From Sphingobacteriaceae bacterium (lineage in GTDB: Bacteria > Bacteroidota > Bacteroidia > B-17B0 > Aurantibacillaceae), in the NCBI GenBank assembly GCA_023251725.1, contig JAHEYG010000001.1, positions 26,739-90,738 on the forward strand: 64,000 nucleotides of DNA, in the 5' to 3' direction. Shown here piece after piece: positions 47,845 to 58,407 of this stretch. The position numbers and the translations under genes were made by a program. The first letter of the stretch is position 1. Each line of letters starts with the position of its first letter. The notes under the pieces were generated by a model. That model saw only the letters and a program-made list of their open reading frames with translations, was not told the origin of the DNA and made no database searches.

Positions 47845-48801
47845 TTAAAACTCAACATTAACTATAGTTCCCTTTGGACTATTATTTAAAATTAAAATTC
47901 TCGCTTGATGCGCATCGGCTATTTTCTTTACGATGTATAAACCCAAACCTGTTCCTTTTGCGTTTCGGGTCTCTTCGTTGCCAATACGATAAAATTTTTC
48001 AAATACATTTTGTTTTTCATTATCCGGAATTCCAATTCCATTATCATATACTTCCAAAATAAGTTTTCCGTTTTTATTTTGGAGATTAACTTTTACTTGT
48101 TCGGTTTCAGGCGAATATTTTATGGCATTCTCAACCAAATTAATAACGATTGAAGGAAATAATAATTTATCGCCATTGCAAAATAAATTTTTCTCCACCT
48201 TTACATTTATTTTCTCATTCGGAAAATAATTCTTTACGGTTTGTTCAGTCAATTCACTTACGTCAAAATTTTCTTTACTAATTTTTAAATTATTGTTCTC
48301 AGCCTGATTCGCCAACAACACGTCTTCAATTAATCGATTCAATCGGTTGGTTTCATTAACTGCCCCTATAATTAATTCTTTTTGTTTCGCTGAATCCAGT
48401 TCAGGATGTTTCAATAAAGTTTGTAATTGTAATTTTGTAGATGCAATTGGCGTTTTCAATTCATGCGTTACACTTAATAAAAAATTCTTTTGCAATTGAA
48501 CCAATTGTGTCTCGCGGTTGTAAGCTTGTTTTATTTTAAAGATGCCAAACAATAACAGTAATAAAAAAACGGTTCCTTCTCCAACAATCATGTAAGTGCG
48601 CATTTGTTTTTTATGTTGCAATTCTTCTATTTGTGTTTTTAATAAATCAGCATCGGTTGAAGTGAGTTCAATTATTTTTTGTTTTTCGTTAATAATATCA
48701 TTCGCCTGCCTTACCAGTAAAACTTCCCACCATAAAAATTGTAAAATAATATAGCCGAATAAAATCGTAAAAATTAATATGGACCGCGAATTATTTTTCA
48801 T
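47845..48801 (-). CDS. Sensor histidine kinase (HisKA/HATPase)
   Basis: SVTHELKTPIASTKLQLQ H-box; NLVENAIKYSP; DNGIGIPD; GTGLGLYIVKKI. Confidence 0.9.
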   Translation of the reverse strand: MKNNSRSILIFTILFGYIILQFLWWEVLLVRQANDIINEKQKIIELTSTDADLLKTQIEELQHKKQMRTYMIVGEGTVFLLLLLFGIFKIKQAYNRETQLVQLQKNFLLSVTHELKTPIASTKLQLQTLLKHPELDSAKQKELIIGAVNETNRLNRLIEDVLLANQAENNNLKISKENFDVSELTEQTVKNYFPNEKINVKVEKNLFCNGDKLLFPSIVINLVENAIKYSPETEQVKVNLQNKNGKLILEVYDNGIGIPDNEKQNVFEKFYRIGNEETRNAKGTGLGLYIVKKIADAHQARILILNNSPKGTIVNVEF

Positions 48802-48807
48802 TTTAAA

Positions 48808-51800
48808 TTATTCCTTTACAACAGGTGTTTCAATAATTAATTTTTCCATTTGCATTAAAACCCCCATGGCTTTATTTACCGAATCTACATTTTCTATGGT
48901 TAACCACAACTTATTATTCGATTCTTTTAAATAACATAAATGAGTAAACTTTTGCACAAAAGCTAAAACACCATGAAATTCTTTAGTATTAAAGTATTCC
49001 GAATTTTTTTGATTATGAAAATAAGAAAGCATTTTTCCGTTTTTCAAAGTAATTTTTTCAAAGCCCAATTTCATAGCTTTCCATCTGAAACGAACCACAT
49101 TTATTAACTCTATGGCTTCAGGTGGCACCGGACCAAATCTATCCCTCAAATTAATTTCATAATTTTGCAAATCTTCTTCCTTAATAATATTATCCAGCTC
49201 ACGGTACAAAATTAACCGCTCGGTAATATTATTTATGTATGAATCCGGAATTAATAATTGCAAATCAGTATCCATTACAGTTTCTTTTACAAATTGCCGC
49301 GAAAAAACTGTTTTATCTGAAGCCAATGAAAGTCCGTCTTGTTCTACCGAATCTTTATACCATTTTTCCTCTTTCATTTCTTCCATGGCTTCATTTAAAA
49401 TTTTCATATAGGTATCAAAACCCATATCGTTAATGAAACCGCTTTGTTCTGCTCCCAATAAATTTCCCGCTCCTCTAATATCTAAATCACGCATCGCAAT
49501 TTGAAAACCACTTCCTAAATCACTAAAATCAACAATCGCTTTTAATCTTTTTCGAGCTTCGCCCGTTAATGTTATTTGTGGCGGCGCCAGTAAATAACAA
49601 AATGCTTTTTTATTGCTCCTCCCCACCCTACCGCGCATCTGATGTAAATCGCTCAATCCAAAATTTTGAGCGTCATTAATTATCATCGTGTTGGCATTGC
49701 TAATATCTAAACCCGATTCAATAATGGTTGTAGCCACTAAAACATCCACATCGCCCTCCATAAAACTCAGCATAACGTCCTCCAGATTGTCACCGTCCAT
49801 TTGGCCATGCCCAATCGCCACACGCGCATCCGGAACCAAGCGCTGAATAATGCCTGCAATGACTTGAATGTCCTGAACTTTATTGTGAACGAAGAAAACT
49901 TGTCCGCCACGTTGTAATTCATAAGCGATCGCATCTCGTATCAGAGGCTCATTAAATGCAAATAATTCGGTATGCACCGGATAACGGTTTGGCGGCGCAG
50001 TCGAAATAACCGAAAGGTCGCGCGTGCCCATTAAACTAAATTGTAAGGTGCGCGGAATCGGTGTAGCCGTTAATGTTAATGTATCAACGTTGGCTTTCAA
50101 TAACTTTAATTTATCTTTTACGCCAACACCAAATTTTTGTTCTTCATCAATAATTAATAAACCAAGCTCCTTAAATTTCATTTCTTTCCCCGCCAAACGG
50201 TGCGTGCCAATAATAATATCAATTTTACCCTCACCTAATTTTTGAATAATTTCTTTTTGGTCTTTCGCATTTCTAAAGCGTTTAATATAATCAACCGTTA
50301 CAGGAAAATCCTTTAAGCGCTCAATAAATGTTTTGTAATGCTGATATGCCAAAATTGTAGTGGGAACCATTATTGCAACTTGTTTACTATCGCACACCGC
50401 TTTAAACGCCGCGCGAATGGCAATTTCTGTTTTACCGAAACCTACATCGCCACAAACCAAACGGTCCATAGGGTGCGGCTTCTCCATATCTTTTTTTACG
50501 TCGGCTGTAACTTTTATTTGGTCGGGCGTGTCTTCATAAATAAAACTTGCTTCGAGTTCGTGTTGCAAATAATTATCTTTTAGAAAAGCGTGACCGTGTT
50601 GCGATTTTCTTTTCGCGTATAATTTAATTAAATCGTAGGCCACTTCTTTTACTTTGCGTTTGGTTTTATTTTTTAATGTACTCCAGGTGGTACTTCCTAA
50701 TTTATCAATGCGCGGCACATTTCCTTCCTTGCCGCTGTATTTACTAATGCGGTTTAAACTGTGAATACTAACAAAAAGTAAATCGTTATCCTTAAATAAT
50801 AAACGAACCACTTCCTGTGTTTTTCCATTCACATTTAATTTATCTAATCCGCCAAATCTTCCTATACCATGATCGATGTGTGTAACATAATCGCCCGGAT
50901 TTAAACTTAAAATTTCTTTTAACGTTAAACTCTGCGCCGTTTTTTGTTTGGTTTCTTTTAATCGGAAACGATGGTAGCGTTCAAATATCTGATGATCGGT
51001 GTAACAGGCAATTTTTAAATCGTGATCAATAAATCCTTCATGAATATTTAAATTTACATGCTCAATTAACGAATCGTGCGTGCGGTGTTCTTTAGAAAGT
51101 ATATCATTAAAAATACTGAAGAGCCTGTCGGCCTGTTTCGGATTATCTGTAAAAAAATAATTTTTGTAACCTTTGGTTTTGTTCTGTTTTAAATTATTAA
51201 TGAGCAATTCGAAATTTTTGTTGAAAGAAGGCTGCATACTTTCGTTAAAAGCAATTTCTTTTCCTGTAAAAAAAGCAGAATTTCCGTATTCAATAATGTC
51301 AAATTTTTTTAAGCCTTCGGTAAACTCATTTTCGCTTAAAAAAAGCTCGTTTGGGGGTAAATGTTGTATTTCTGACTGAAAATTAGCATATGATTTTTCA
51401 GCGATTTTATAGTGTTTTTGAACGATTTCGAGCGATAATTGGGTGTTTTCTAGGCAAAATATGGCATTTTCATCAAAATAGTCGAAAAGCGAAGCTCGCG
51501 TTTCAACGAGTTCAGATGAATTGATATTTGGTATGATGGTAATGAACTCGTGGCGTGTATTTGAAAGCTGACTTGAAGGATCGAAGGTCTTAATACTCTC
51601 CACCTCATCGCCAAAAAGTTCAAGCCTAAAAGGAAACTCGTTGGCAAAAGAAAATATGTCAACAATTCCGCCGCGAATAGAAAATTGTCCGGGTTCAAAA
51701 ACAAAATCTACTTTTTCGAAACGAAAAGAATTTAAAAAGTCGGAAATAAAATCGATACTTAATTTTTCGCCTTTAATAATTTGCAGTGTGTTTTTACTTA

Positions 51801-52194
51801 ATTGTTTTTTGGTGGTAATTTTTTCGGTAAGCGCATCGGTGTAAGTAACTAAAATTCCTCTATAGGAATCGCGGTTCAAACAACTTAAAACCTCGGCACG
51901 TTCCTGCACATTGGCATTATTTGTTTTTTCGATTTGATAAGGTGCTCGATGAGATTCTGGAAAAAATAAAATGTTTTGGTTTGGAAATAAAGACTCTAGA
52001 TCGTTATACAAATAAGCAGCCCGTTCTTTCTCGGAAGCTATTAAAACTATAAGTTTTGGATTGGTTTTATAAATTTCTGCTAAAAAAAAGGCATAGGAAG
52101 AGCCCTTTAAACCCGAAAACCAGGTAATTTTTTGTGGGTTTAAACCAATCTCCTTCTCATCTAAGAGCTTCCTAAAAATCTGCCCTTCAAGCAT
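48808..52194 (-). CDS. mfd: Transcription-repair coupling factor
   Basis: RLVCGDVGFGKTEIAIRAAFKAV, IIIGTHRLAGKEMKF, IDEEQKFGVGVKDKL, TATPIPRTL, HQMRGRVGRSNKKA. Confidence 0.96.
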   Translation of the reverse strand: MLEGQIFRKLLDEKEIGLNPQKITWFSGLKGSSYAFFLAEIYKTNPKLIVLIASEKERAAYLYNDLESLFPNQNILFFPESHRAPYQIEKTNNANVQERAEVLSCLNRDSYRGILVTYTDALTEKITTKKQLSKNTLQIIKGEKLSIDFISDFLNSFRFEKVDFVFEPGQFSIRGGIVDIFSFANEFPFRLELFGDEVESIKTFDPSSQLSNTRHEFITIIPNINSSELVETRASLFDYFDENAIFCLENTQLSLEIVQKHYKIAEKSYANFQSEIQHLPPNELFLSENEFTEGLKKFDIIEYGNSAFFTGKEIAFNESMQPSFNKNFELLINNLKQNKTKGYKNYFFTDNPKQADRLFSIFNDILSKEHRTHDSLIEHVNLNIHEGFIDHDLKIACYTDHQIFERYHRFRLKETKQKTAQSLTLKEILSLNPGDYVTHIDHGIGRFGGLDKLNVNGKTQEVVRLLFKDNDLLFVSIHSLNRISKYSGKEGNVPRIDKLGSTTWSTLKNKTKRKVKEVAYDLIKLYAKRKSQHGHAFLKDNYLQHELEASFIYEDTPDQIKVTADVKKDMEKPHPMDRLVCGDVGFGKTEIAIRAAFKAVCDSKQVAIMVPTTILAYQHYKTFIERLKDFPVTVDYIKRFRNAKDQKEIIQKLGEGKIDIIIGTHRLAGKEMKFKELGLLIIDEEQKFGVGVKDKLKLLKANVDTLTLTATPIPRTLQFSLMGTRDLSVISTAPPNRYPVHTELFAFNEPLIRDAIAYELQRGGQVFFVHNKVQDIQVIAGIIQRLVPDARVAIGHGQMDGDNLEDVMLSFMEGDVDVLVATTIIESGLDISNANTMIINDAQNFGLSDLHQMRGRVGRSNKKAFCYLLAPPQITLTGEARKRLKAIVDFSDLGSGFQIAMRDLDIRGAGNLLGAEQSGFINDMGFDTYMKILNEAMEEMKEEKWYKDSVEQDGLSLASDKTVFSRQFVKETVMDTDLQLLIPDSYINNITERLILYRELDNIIKEEDLQNYEINLRDRFGPVPPEAIELINVVRFRWKAMKLGFEKITLKNGKMLSYFHNQKNSEYFNTKEFHGVLAFVQKFTHLCYLKESNNKLWLTIENVDSVNKAMGVLMQMEKLIIETPVVKE

Positions 52195-52316
52195 TAAGGC
52201 TCAAAATTAACATTTTTCCGAGATTAATGCCTTATTTTTTGAATTTTTAGGATTCCAATTCTATTAAATAAGAACGATTGTTTTAAGTACTTTAATGTGA
52301 TAATATTGTATAAGTA

Positions 52317-52347
52317 TTTGTTTTGGACAGAATTTTCATTACATTTA
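52317..52347 (+). promoter_or_regulatory. Candidate Bacteroidetes promoter (-33 TTTG, -7 TACATTTA)
   Basis: TTTG at 52317-52320, 19-nt spacer, TACATTTA at 52340; same TTCATTACATTTACT string recurs at 55334. Confidence 0.45.
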
Positions 52348-52392
52348 CTAAACCAATTTAATTTTTGTAAAACCACTAAAACCAATAACAAA

Positions 52393-54393
52393 ATGAAAAA
52401 AACATCTATCCTTTTAAGTTTGATGACAGCAAGCTTGATGACAGTTGCACAAACTGCTCGCTTGTCGTTATACGAAGAATTCACCGGTGAAAACTGCCCT
52501 CCTTGCGCAGCAGCAAATCCGGCATTACAAACGCTGTTAAATGCCAACACTGCTAAAGCAGTTTCAATTAAATGGGAAGTTCCAATTCCAAGTGCTCCTG
52601 CTAATCTCTGGTCTATTTATCAAACCAACAAAGCAGAAATCGATTGGCGTTACAAATCAAGCGGTGGTCCTGTTGGTTCGCCTCCAAGTGTTGCGGGTTA
52701 TGGATATCCGGCACAATGGAATTTTACCACTACAGCTACTAATGGTATCAACTCTGCTCCAACAGGTTTATTGGACGGAAAACATACATGGCAATGGGGT
52801 GGAGCTAATGATCACGCTGCAAGTTTAACTGCTGCTTGTATCAATTCAGCCCAAGCTGTTATGTCTCCTTTTTCTGTTGTAATGAACAGAGCATGGAACG
52901 GTACTTTTTCGGCTGTTACTGTAACTGTTAGCATCACCGCTTCTCAAGCGTTTACTTCGGTAGGTGCTTTAGTTTACAGATTAGTAATGGTTGAACAAGA
53001 AATACATTTTGCCTCCGCTTCAGGAACAAACGGCGAGAAAGATTTTTACAATTCGGCTCGCGCTACATTCCCAAATATCCAATCAGGATATGCATTACCT
53101 GGAACATGGACGCTTGGACAAAATGTTACTTTTACGGTTAATTGTACCTTGCCTGCATACATTATTGATAAATCGATGGTTAATTTTATAGGATTTATTC
53201 AAGACGATGGTAACAGACAAGTAAAACAAGCCGCAAAAACTAATACAGTTGGTTTAGCTAATGACGGCGCTGCTACTGCAATTAGTGGTGTTGCTGTTTC
53301 TTGTGGTACTACTTATTCTCCCACTATTACTTTAAAAAATAATGGTACAAACACGATCAACAGTATGACTATTACTCCTTACGTTGATGGTGCTGCCGGT
53401 ACCCCGTTTACTTATGCAACTCCTTTAGCTCCTGCAGCTACAGTTAATGTGGTAGCACCTGTTGTTACCACTACCGGTGGTTCTCATACTTATTCTGTAA
53501 ATATTAGCGGTGTAAGTGGTGGTATTGACTATAATTTAGCTAATAATGGAACACAAACTACTTTCATTTTAATTTCTACTTATTTCCCGACTCCTATAAC
53601 TGAGCCTTTCAGCGCTGTTACTTTCCCTCCAACTAATTGGTGGATGACTAATGCTAATGGTGGTACAGCTACTTGGACACGTGCTGCCGCTACCGGTGGA
53701 TATGCTACAGGATTAGGTTCAGCAAAATATGATTTCTATAACAATAATGTGTTAGGAGATGCTGATGATTTAGATATGACTCCTGTGAGTTTCAGTGGTA
53801 TTTCTAATCCAACTTTAAAATTTGATGTTGCGTATTGTCAATATGCAGCTGAACTTGATAAGTTAGATGTAATGGTATCTACTAATTGTGGCGTAACTTG
53901 GGCTAACGTTTATAGCAAACAAGGTGCAGTTTTAGCAGGAACTAACCCTCCTCAAACAGCTGCATTTACTGCTGCAGTTGCCGGACAATGGCGTACCGAG
54001 ACTGTAACTTTAAATGCTTATGCTTTAATGCCACAGGTGTTACTTAAATTTGTTGCTACCAGCCAATATGGTAATAACTTATTTATTGATAACGTAAATA
54101 TATCTAATGCGCTTGGTGTTAATTCAATTTCTAACAATGTTACTGCTGTTGAATTATATCCAAATCCTGCACAAAACGAAACTAATGTTCGTGTTACTTT
54201 ACTTCAGGCCGGAGACGTTACTATTACCGTAATGAATTCGATTGGCCAAACAGTTAATCACAAAATGGTTAGCTTAAACACTGGCGACAACAATATTAAT
54301 ATCGATACCAAAGGTTTTGCTGATGGTATTTATAGTGTGCTTGTTGATACTAAAAATGGTTCTACAGTTAAAAAATTAACTGTAAGCAAATAA
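52393..54393 (+). CDS. Omp28-like secreted protein (CXXC) with T9SS type A sorting domain
   Basis: Signal peptide MKKTSILLSLMTASLMTVAQ; YEEFTGENCPPCAAANP; LYPNPAQNETNVRV C-terminus; start moved from 52297 to 52393. Confidence 0.85.
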   Translation: MKKTSILLSLMTASLMTVAQTARLSLYEEFTGENCPPCAAANPALQTLLNANTAKAVSIKWEVPIPSAPANLWSIYQTNKAEIDWRYKSSGGPVGSPPSVAGYGYPAQWNFTTTATNGINSAPTGLLDGKHTWQWGGANDHAASLTAACINSAQAVMSPFSVVMNRAWNGTFSAVTVTVSITASQAFTSVGALVYRLVMVEQEIHFASASGTNGEKDFYNSARATFPNIQSGYALPGTWTLGQNVTFTVNCTLPAYIIDKSMVNFIGFIQDDGNRQVKQAAKTNTVGLANDGAATAISGVAVSCGTTYSPTITLKNNGTNTINSMTITPYVDGAAGTPFTYATPLAPAATVNVVAPVVTTTGGSHTYSVNISGVSGGIDYNLANNGTQTTFILISTYFPTPITEPFSAVTFPPTNWWMTNANGGTATWTRAAATGGYATGLGSAKYDFYNNNVLGDADDLDMTPVSFSGISNPTLKFDVAYCQYAAELDKLDVMVSTNCGVTWANVYSKQGAVLAGTNPPQTAAFTAAVAGQWRTETVTLNAYALMPQVLLKFVATSQYGNNLFIDNVNISNALGVNSISNNVTAVELYPNPAQNETNVRVTLLQAGDVTITVMNSIGQTVNHKMVSLNTGDNNINIDTKGFADGIYSVLVDTKNGSTVKKLTVSK

Positions 54394-54404
54394 TAAATTA
54401 ATTT

Positions 54405-54440
54405 AAAGAGCTCCCCGATTTTTGGGGGGCTCTTTATTTT
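54405..54440 (+). terminator. Rho-independent-like terminator
   Basis: AAAGAGCTCCCC-gattttt-GGGGGGCTCTTT followed by a T-rich stretch. Confidence 0.8.
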
Positions 54441-54454
54441 TTAAAACTATGCTT

Positions 54455-55216
54455 ATGAAAAAAATATTTACAATTTGTACCCTTTCATTAATTTCTTTTT
54501 TGAGTTTTTCTCAATCAAGCATGAAGTTAAATCATAAAGCTCCTTTATTTAATCTTCCTAACGACTCAATATTGATAGTTGCAGTAACTGCCAGTACATC
54601 GACTCAGGATCGTATAGATATTCAAAATACGAGTGCAGTAACAAAGACTTTTTTACTGCATAAGATGGTAATTGCTCTTAACAACGCCCCATTAACAGAT
54701 TTAACTTTTTGTTTTGGCGGTGCTTGTTTTGGTGCTGCTACCCAAACCGCTCAGATTACTTTACCAGCCGGAATAAAAGCATCCCAATTAGGCACTAACT
54801 ACTTCGACTTATATGCCGATTACCAGGAAGGAACTTGGGCAGGTTATAGTTATGTAAAATATACTTTTAAAGATGTTGCTAATATGAACGACAGTATGAG
54901 TGTTAGAATTAAATATAATCCCACACTTGCTGGAGTAAAAAGTATTACTAATGTTTTAGAATTCGTTTCTGAGGTTTATCCTAATCCTTCAAACGATAAC
55001 GCTTCTTTATCCATTAGTTTAAAACAAGAAAACGACATAAAAATTCAAATATATAATTGCATTGGTGCCATGGTTTACAATGGCGCTTCCCAAAAATATT
55101 CACCCGGTAAAAATAAAGTTTCAATAAATTGTTCTGATTTTAATTCGGGACTGTACTTTGTTTCAGTATTAGCCGGAGATAGTAAAATTAGCAGGCGATT
55201 AATTGTAAATAAATAA
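54455..55216 (+). CDS. Small secreted protein with T9SS type A sorting domain
   Basis: Signal peptide MKKIFTICTLSLISFLSFSQ; VYPNPSNDNASLSISL C-terminus; ATG at 54455. Confidence 0.82.
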   Translation: MKKIFTICTLSLISFLSFSQSSMKLNHKAPLFNLPNDSILIVAVTASTSTQDRIDIQNTSAVTKTFLLHKMVIALNNAPLTDLTFCFGGACFGAATQTAQITLPAGIKASQLGTNYFDLYADYQEGTWAGYSYVKYTFKDVANMNDSMSVRIKYNPTLAGVKSITNVLEFVSEVYPNPSNDNASLSISLKQENDIKIQIYNCIGAMVYNGASQKYSPGKNKVSINCSDFNSGLYFVSVLAGDSKISRRLIVNK

Positions 55217-55234
55217 TTTTTCGCCTAAAAAATT

Positions 55235-55266
55235 AAAGCCTCGCTAAATCAGCGGGGCTTTTTTAT
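55235..55266 (+). terminator. Rho-independent-like terminator
   Basis: AAAGCCTCGCT-aaatc-AGCGGGGCTTTTTT. Confidence 0.8.
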
Positions 55267-55386
55267 TTACTCCTTTTTAAATTCTCTAGGATTACTATTT
55301 TAATCGTTATAAAATTGCCATTGAAAAAATAATTCATTACATTTACTTAAGGAAATTTTAATTTTTACAATCTTAAAAACAAAATC

Positions 55387-57285
55387 ATGAAAAAAAAATT
55401 ACTTAGTCTTTTGGCAATTGGATTTATGGGGAATATTGGATTTGCCCAGGTTCAACGGATGGAATTATACGAAGAGTTTACAGGCGAAAATTGTCCGCCT
55501 TGTGCTTCAACCAATCCGGTTATTCAAGTAGTGGCAAATAATAATCCCAATAAAATTATTTTTCTGCATTATCAATGTAATATTCCTACTACACCACCTC
55601 CGGGCTCGCTTTATCAAGATAACCCAAGCGAAGTAGCTACTCGGCAAACCTATTATGCAGTACCTTTTGCACCTTACGCACGTTTAGACGGTTCAATAAT
55701 TGGCGGTGGAGCAAATGCAGGACATGCCGGTTACTTAACTCAGGACACAGTAAATAAATATTATTTGGTTAATGCCCAATTTAATCTTGGAATAACTCAT
55801 ACTGTTACTCCCGCAAATGATTCGGTAAAAATTACAGTAAATATTTCTTGTGCACAAAACACTGTAGGCACTTTAAAACTTCAATTGGCTTTAATTGAAA
55901 CCGAAATACATTTTGCAATACCTCCCGGAACTAATGGCGAAAAAGATTTTTATAATGTTATGCGTAAAATGGTTCCTAACGCCAGTGGTACTGCTTTAGC
56001 GGGAGTGTGGACAGTTGGACAAACGCAAACATTAACTTTCAATGTAAAACTTCCTTCCTATCTTAAAAACCTGACTAAATTAGCAGTAGTTGGTTTTATT
56101 CAAGACGACGCTAATAAAAGAGTTCATCAATCTGCTATTAGCAAACCGGTTCCATTGTTTCTAGACGGTACTGCAAATTCAGTGAATGGAATTTCTGCTT
56201 TTGTTTGTACACCTCCAAATCCTGCATTAGTAATTACCAATGCCGGCGTTACCACCATTAATAACGTTAACGTTTCTTACAAACTTAATGCGGGTTCAGT
56301 TCAAACTGCAACCTATGTTGGTTCTATTTTAAGTTTAGCAAACGCTACACTTAATACGCCAATTGCAGGAATGATTTTTGGAACCAATACTTTAAGCTAT
56401 ACTTTAACTTCTGTAAATGGCGGACCGGATTATTTAGTGAATAATACTTACACCACTTCATTTCTTTACAACGCAAATCCTACCGGAACCTTAACACCTT
56501 ATTCTTACAATTTTATGAATGTTGCTTTTCCGCCGGCTAACTGGTCGTATACAAAAGCAGGATTAACTATGGCAAGATCATCTGTTGGAAATGGAAACGC
56601 CGGATCATTTTATGCGAATTTTTACAATGATCAATTTGGTTACGCCACTCTTACAATGCTTCCGGTTGACTTAACTACCATTACCAACCCTGTGTTATCA
56701 TTTGACAGAGCTTATAGTGGATTTTACGATGTTACTAACGGTCTGTTATACGATACACTAAAAGTTTTTATTTCTACTAATTGCGGAACCAGCTGGACAC
56801 AAATTTACAGCAAAACAAACACCGCTTTAGCAACAGTTCCGACTCAAACTGCTTCTTATACACCACTAAGCGCTGCCGATTGGGCTAATGACAATATTTC
56901 GTTAGCAGCTTATTCGGGTGCTAATAAAGCATTTATTATGTTTTACGGTGGCACCGATTACGGTAATCAATTATATGTAGATAACATTAATGTTAAAGCT
57001 GCTTTAGGCGTTAAAACATTGCAGAATTTGTCGGAGAACGTTAGTTTGTATCCAAATCCTGCCAACGGAAATGCCACTTTATTAATTAATTTATTTACCG
57101 ATGAAAATGTGACCATTAATGTGACGAATACTTTAGGTCAGTTAATTTATACCGGCACTAAAAATGCCAGCATCGGACAAAATACTTTTAATTTAAATTC
57201 AGAAGCTTGGCCAAGTGGTGTGTATAACGTAAGCGTAATGACCACTGAAGGATTTACAACAAAAAAATTAACGATCAGTAAATAA
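55387..57285 (+). CDS. Omp28-like secreted protein (CXXC) with T9SS type A sorting domain
   Basis: YEEFTGENCPPCASTNP; paralogous to 52393-54393; LYPNPANGNATLLINL C-terminus. Confidence 0.86.
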   Translation: MKKKLLSLLAIGFMGNIGFAQVQRMELYEEFTGENCPPCASTNPVIQVVANNNPNKIIFLHYQCNIPTTPPPGSLYQDNPSEVATRQTYYAVPFAPYARLDGSIIGGGANAGHAGYLTQDTVNKYYLVNAQFNLGITHTVTPANDSVKITVNISCAQNTVGTLKLQLALIETEIHFAIPPGTNGEKDFYNVMRKMVPNASGTALAGVWTVGQTQTLTFNVKLPSYLKNLTKLAVVGFIQDDANKRVHQSAISKPVPLFLDGTANSVNGISAFVCTPPNPALVITNAGVTTINNVNVSYKLNAGSVQTATYVGSILSLANATLNTPIAGMIFGTNTLSYTLTSVNGGPDYLVNNTYTTSFLYNANPTGTLTPYSYNFMNVAFPPANWSYTKAGLTMARSSVGNGNAGSFYANFYNDQFGYATLTMLPVDLTTITNPVLSFDRAYSGFYDVTNGLLYDTLKVFISTNCGTSWTQIYSKTNTALATVPTQTASYTPLSAADWANDNISLAAYSGANKAFIMFYGGTDYGNQLYVDNINVKAALGVKTLQNLSENVSLYPNPANGNATLLINLFTDENVTINVTNTLGQLIYTGTKNASIGQNTFNLNSEAWPSGVYNVSVMTTEGFTTKKLTISK

Positions 57286-57310
57286 AATATTTTAATTTTA
57301 CATTTGTAAG

Positions 57311-57341
57311 AGCCCTGACGAAAATCGTCGGGGCTTTTTTT
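57311..57341 (+). terminator. Rho-independent-like terminator
   Basis: AGCCCTGACG-aaaat-CGTCGGGGCTTTTTTT. Confidence 0.82.
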
Positions 57342-57388
57342 ATAGCGAAATTTTTGCTTTCTTTGTGTAGCAAAATTTAAAATTTATT

Positions 57389-58393
57389 ATGGAATTATAT
57401 TTAGACTCGGCCAATCTTAAAGAAATTGAAGAAGGTTTTAAACTCGGTTTTTTAAACGGATTAACCACCACCCCCACCTTCATGCAAAAAGAAGGAATTG
57501 CCGATGTGGATGGCACTATTGTTAAACTCAGCAAAATGGTTCCGGTTTTACAAATTGAAGCGCTCGGAAATACTGCCGAAGAAGTATTAAAAGAAGCCGA
57601 ACGCCAATTGGCATTGGGCTTAGATGCTAAAAAAACAGTTTTTAAAATTCCGGTTTCTCTTGAAGGCGTTCGCGCCTGCAAAATGTTACGCAATAAAGGC
57701 TATTTGGTAAATGTGCATTTGGTGTATACTTTGCAGCAAGCTTACATGGCCATGCAAGCGGGCGCCTCGTATGTTTGTCCGCTCGTTGGGCGTTTGCAAG
57801 ATCAGGGGCACGATGCATTAAGTTTGGTAGAACAATGTGTGGATGCCGTTGAATATTACGGATACGATACTAAAATAATGTTTTCATCGGTGCGCAATGC
57901 CGAGCACGTTAGAAACGCCATTAATATTGGTGTACACACCATTACTGTGCCGCTAAAAGTTTTAAAACAATTAACCGAAAATAATTTTACTACTTTAGGC
58001 ACCGAACAATTTATTACAGATACTCGTTTGATGACCGTTAGAGTAAAAGAAGCCATTAACGGCATTAATCCGGTAGTAAAAGCAAGCACCAACATTACCG
58101 AAGCCATAATTAAAATGACAGAATTTGGTTTTGGTGCAATTACCGTAGTGAATGATGATGGAAGTGTTAGAGGTGTTTTTACAGATGGTGCTTTGCGCAG
58201 ATTGATTGGTGAAAAAGGAAGAGATGTTTTACAAAAAAAATTATCTGACTTAACTTATGCTAATCCCATTTCTATTGACGCCAATATTTTATTGAATGAA
58301 GCCAATGCGTTATTTAAAAAAACTAATGTAGATACTATTTTGGTTACCGAAAATGGCAAACCAATTGGGATGCTGGATATACAGGATATTTAA
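57389..58393 (+). CDS. Transaldolase/fructose-6-phosphate aldolase-like TIM barrel fused to a CBS-domain pair
   Basis: MELYLDSANLKEIEE, GLTTTPTFMQKEG, FKIPVSLEGVRA; C-terminus GVFTDGALRRLIGEKG...VDTILVTENGKPIGMLDIQDI is CBS-like (KdsD-like). Confidence 0.82.
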   Translation: MELYLDSANLKEIEEGFKLGFLNGLTTTPTFMQKEGIADVDGTIVKLSKMVPVLQIEALGNTAEEVLKEAERQLALGLDAKKTVFKIPVSLEGVRACKMLRNKGYLVNVHLVYTLQQAYMAMQAGASYVCPLVGRLQDQGHDALSLVEQCVDAVEYYGYDTKIMFSSVRNAEHVRNAINIGVHTITVPLKVLKQLTENNFTTLGTEQFITDTRLMTVRVKEAINGINPVVKASTNITEAIIKMTEFGFGAITVVNDDGSVRGVFTDGALRRLIGEKGRDVLQKKLSDLTYANPISIDANILLNEANALFKKTNVDTILVTENGKPIGMLDIQDI

Positions 58394-58407
58394 TTTCTTC
58401 CCGTCTA

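Noticed and set aside
52224-52550. 108-aa minus-strand ORF over the promoter of the Omp28-like gene
   Set aside because: Covers the promoter-like region and signal peptide of a good CDS; no recognisable features.
54364-54385. TACAGTTAA-AAAA-TTAACTGTA hairpin at the end of the Omp28-like gene
   Set aside because: Lies within codons for the conserved STVKKLTVSK tail and a proper GC terminator follows; probably coincidental.
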